From: Corynebacterium atrinae
GTDB lineage: Bacteria > Actinomycetota > Actinomycetes > Mycobacteriales > Mycobacteriaceae
Length of the DNA: 64,000 nucleotides
Assembly (NCBI RefSeq): GCF_030408455.1
Contig: NZ_CP046977.1
Coordinates: forward strand, 558,001 to 622,000
Reading direction: 5' to 3'
Shown piece after piece: positions 62,479-64,000 of the stretch. Below the pieces are notes generated by a model. The model saw only the letters and a program-made list of their open reading frames with translations. It did no database searches and had not been told where the DNA came from. The first letter of the stretch is position 1. The number at the start of each line of letters is the position of its first letter. A program made the position numbers and the translations under genes.

Positions 62479-63278
62479 AAACAGACCGGGCAGCGGGGGT
62501 GGGTGCCCCACACGGCCTCCTCGTCCATCCCATAAGGATCAATAGTGAAGGTCTGGCCAGGTGGCGGGGCCTGCCCGCGCAGCATATCGAGCGTGACCAC
62601 CGCCAACCGCACCGCCGTCGCCGCCACCACCACGGGGTCCGGAGCCACCGGCCCACCCGGCAGTTGCGTGACCACGCGGTGCCAAAACTCATCCTGGTCC
62701 GTCCGGTGCAGATCGACGCAGAGCGGACACGCCCCGCGGCTTGTTACCCGCACGGGACCTACCACCCCCCGCTTATCGACGATCGCCCCACTCACCCACG
62801 TGCGCGCACAGCGCGCTAAGGCGGGCGCCATCACCCGGGCATGCGCCAAGCGATCCACCACGAGGACAGGACCGCTGACGTCGGTCTTTGCCAGGTAAGA
62901 AAGTTCCGACTCGCCCCTCACGGGCGTGCGCACCCGCACCCCGGACTCTTCGAGTAGCGAGGAGGTGGTTACCGCCAACGCCCCGCGCCCTAAGAGGACA
63001 ACAGATTCCGCCCGCACCGGGACGAGGATCTCGAAGGCCAACAGATCATCGACGAGGCTGCGGGCGGCGGCCAGCGATAAGCCCAGCGTGCTCAAGTGAT
63101 GAACCACCTGGGCCACCGTGTGCGGTTTGCGAGTCTTTAACAATTCCGACACCACCAGCGGCGCCTGGGCGAGTTCCACCACCCCGGAGCGCGTGGCATC
63201 AAGACCAAACTGAACCGCCCTCTGCCCCCGCAGGAACACATGCGCCCCCGGTGCCAGCCGCACTCGCAGCTCGGACAT
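62475..63278 (-). CDS. Cyclodehydratase/ThiF-like protein
   Basis: 267 residues. The part RGACPLCVDLHRTDQDEFW is typical of the TOMM precursor-binding cyclodehydratase C and ThiF-like families, with a second CPVC at the C-terminus completing a zinc site. The N-terminal half resembles a winged-helix leader-peptide-binding region (KPHTVAQVVHHLSTLGLSLAAARSLVDDLL). No precursor peptide or YcaO partner lies in the window. It has a conserved place beside uvrD2; function unknown. Confidence 0.7.
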   Translation of the reverse strand: MSELRVRLAPGAHVFLRGQRAVQFGLDATRSGVVELAQAPLVVSELLKTRKPHTVAQVVHHLSTLGLSLAAARSLVDDLLAFEILVPVRAESVVLLGRGALAVTTSSLLEESGVRVRTPVRGESELSYLAKTDVSGPVLVVDRLAHARVMAPALARCARTWVSGAIVDKRGVVGPVRVTSRGACPLCVDLHRTDQDEFWHRVVTQLPGGPVAPDPVVVAATAVRLAVVTLDMLRGQAPPPGQTFTIDPYGMDEEAVWGTHPRCPVCF

Positions 63279-63332
63279 GCCGCATCACCCTTCCCCCTCG
63301 CACACATTCGACCACAGATACAATGCGCTGTC

Positions 63333-63860
63333 ATGCCCACTGAGTTCGCTGCGTCCGCCGAGTTCGCCGAGATCGAAGTTATTCGCTCCGCCCGCCGCAC
63401 CCGCACGGTCCAGGCACGTCAGGTGGGGCAGAAGATTATCGTGCGAATCCCCGCCCGCATGAGCGCGGCGGAAGAAAAGAAGGCCGTGGCTAGCATCGTG
63501 GACCGGCTGCGGCACAAGACCACGAGCTCGCACACCTCAGATGAGGACCTGCAGGCACGGGCTGAGGCGCTCAACAATTCCGTGCTGGAGGGTCGGGCGA
63601 CAGTCGGATCGATCCGCTGGGTGGCCAACCAGCAACGGCGTTGGGGATCGTGCACCCCTTCTACCGGGGACATCCGCATCAGCGATCGGCTCAAGGACGT
63701 TCCCAGCTACGTGGTGGATGCGGTCATCGTCCATGAATTAACCCACACCTTCATCCCCGGCCACGGGCCAGAGTTTTGGGTGTGGGCAGACAAAGTGCCC
63801 AAGGCCGAGCGGGCCAAGGGCTACCTTGAGGCGTACCAGCGGTTGACGGGGACCGCTTAA
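63333..63860 (+). CDS. YgjP-like/SprT-type zinc metallohydrolase
   Basis: 175 residues from the ATG at 63333; upstream in-frame ATG lies in the divergent gene. Zinc motif HELTH (134-138) with the third ligand at His144 in PGHGPEFW, and the family signature RRWGSCTPSTG. DUF45/YgjP-type proteins have been linked to UTP hydrolysis or peptide cleavage, unproven here. Confidence 0.88.
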   Translation: MPTEFAASAEFAEIEVIRSARRTRTVQARQVGQKIIVRIPARMSAAEEKKAVASIVDRLRHKTTSSHTSDEDLQARAEALNNSVLEGRATVGSIRWVANQQRRWGSCTPSTGDIRISDRLKDVPSYVVDAVIVHELTHTFIPGHGPEFWVWADKVPKAERAKGYLEAYQRLTGTA

Positions 63861-64000
63861 GAGTCCTTGCCGTCGGGGTCCTGAGGATCTTGGGGATCGT
63901 CCTTCTCAACTTCCCCGCGGAGCATTTCCTCCAGTTTGGCAAACTCTTCATCAAAGCCATCATCGCCGCCCTCATCGAGCAGGCCATCGATGAACTCGGC
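63857..64000 (-). CDS. C-terminal end of an acidic protein, cut by window edge
   Basis: Reading from the edge, 47 residues end at TAA 63857-63859: EFIDGLLDEGG, FDEEFAKLEEMLRGE, then a QDPQDPDGKDS tail. Acidic helix-like end similar in style to the C-terminus of the zinc-dependent metalloprotease that adjoins this locus in other actinobacteria. That identity is a guess from position. Other open frames on this strand here are shadows. It overlaps the convergent metallohydrolase by four bases. Confidence 0.55.
   Translation of the reverse strand, partial: AEFIDGLLDEGGDDGFDEEFAKLEEMLRGEVEKDDPQDPQDPDGKDS

Overview
The window is a high-GC actinobacterial chromosome segment, almost certainly Corynebacterium. 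The evidence is the combination of MtrAB-LpqB, the WhiB proteins WhcD and WhcE beside SigH-RshA, LcpA with the WbbL rhamnosyltransferase, the AdnAB helicase-nuclease, a Tus-type trehalose ABC transporter and a C50 carotenoid cluster. Much of the gene order from about 17.9 kb to the right end is the conserved order also seen in mycobacteria. I see no rRNA, tRNA, prophage, insertion sequence or CRISPR array.

Layout. 1-5636: a [NiFe]-hydrogenase operon (small subunit C-terminus, large subunit, unusual cytochrome b, maturation protease, a large-subunit-like scaffold, HypC) with hypA inserted on the opposite strand. 5674-6857: an exported DUF4352 protein and a frameshifted DHFR-like gene. 6868-12108, minus strand: a TIGR03089 protein and the Tus-type ABC importer (ATPase, lipoprotein, two permeases, small membrane protein). 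12195-17869: seven tightly coupled genes for a decaprenoxanthin-type C50 carotenoid (glycosyltransferase, crtE, crtB, crtI, crtYe, crtYf, crtEb). 17876-26631: cell-envelope sugar genes (lcpA, wbbL, manC-like, whcD, pmmA, an SIS-like protein, manA), which supply activated mannose and attach arabinogalactan to the wall. 26628-36307: an exported Pro/Thr-rich protein, DUF4259, tmk, mtrA, mtrB, lpqB, comF, hpf and secA1. 36314-41694: an aldehyde dehydrogenase, an Rv3235-family protein, a HAD protein, a DUF6912 protein, and a reductase-desaturase pair. 41706-46939: rsgA, aroA, a YedK/HMCES protein, YbaK, sigH, rshA, bL37 and whcE. 47439-52324: envelope and hypothetical genes plus a DEAD-box helicase. 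52328-62478: adnA, adnB, a TrkA-type K+ channel, nudC and uvrD2. 62475-64000: a cyclodehydratase-like protein, a YgjP-like metallohydrolase, and a truncated gene at the edge.

Most of the window is ordinary core genome. The observations that stand out are: (i) the hydrogenase cytochrome b carries a ~150-residue soluble N-terminus resembling a P-type ATPase nucleotide-binding domain; (ii) a perfect 8-3-8 direct repeat lies in the divergent promoter in front of the mtrAB operon, and 11-bp-period repeats also occur before hpf, bL37 and whcE; (iii) RshA has Gln where the zinc-ligand His is expected; (iv) AdnA has lost the Walker A lysine; (v) a structured intergenic stretch follows rshA; (vi) the 24-residue ribosomal protein bL37 is easily missed; (vii) the tusF start codon may be held in a hairpin. 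All family names come from reading the translations by eye. No database search was run.
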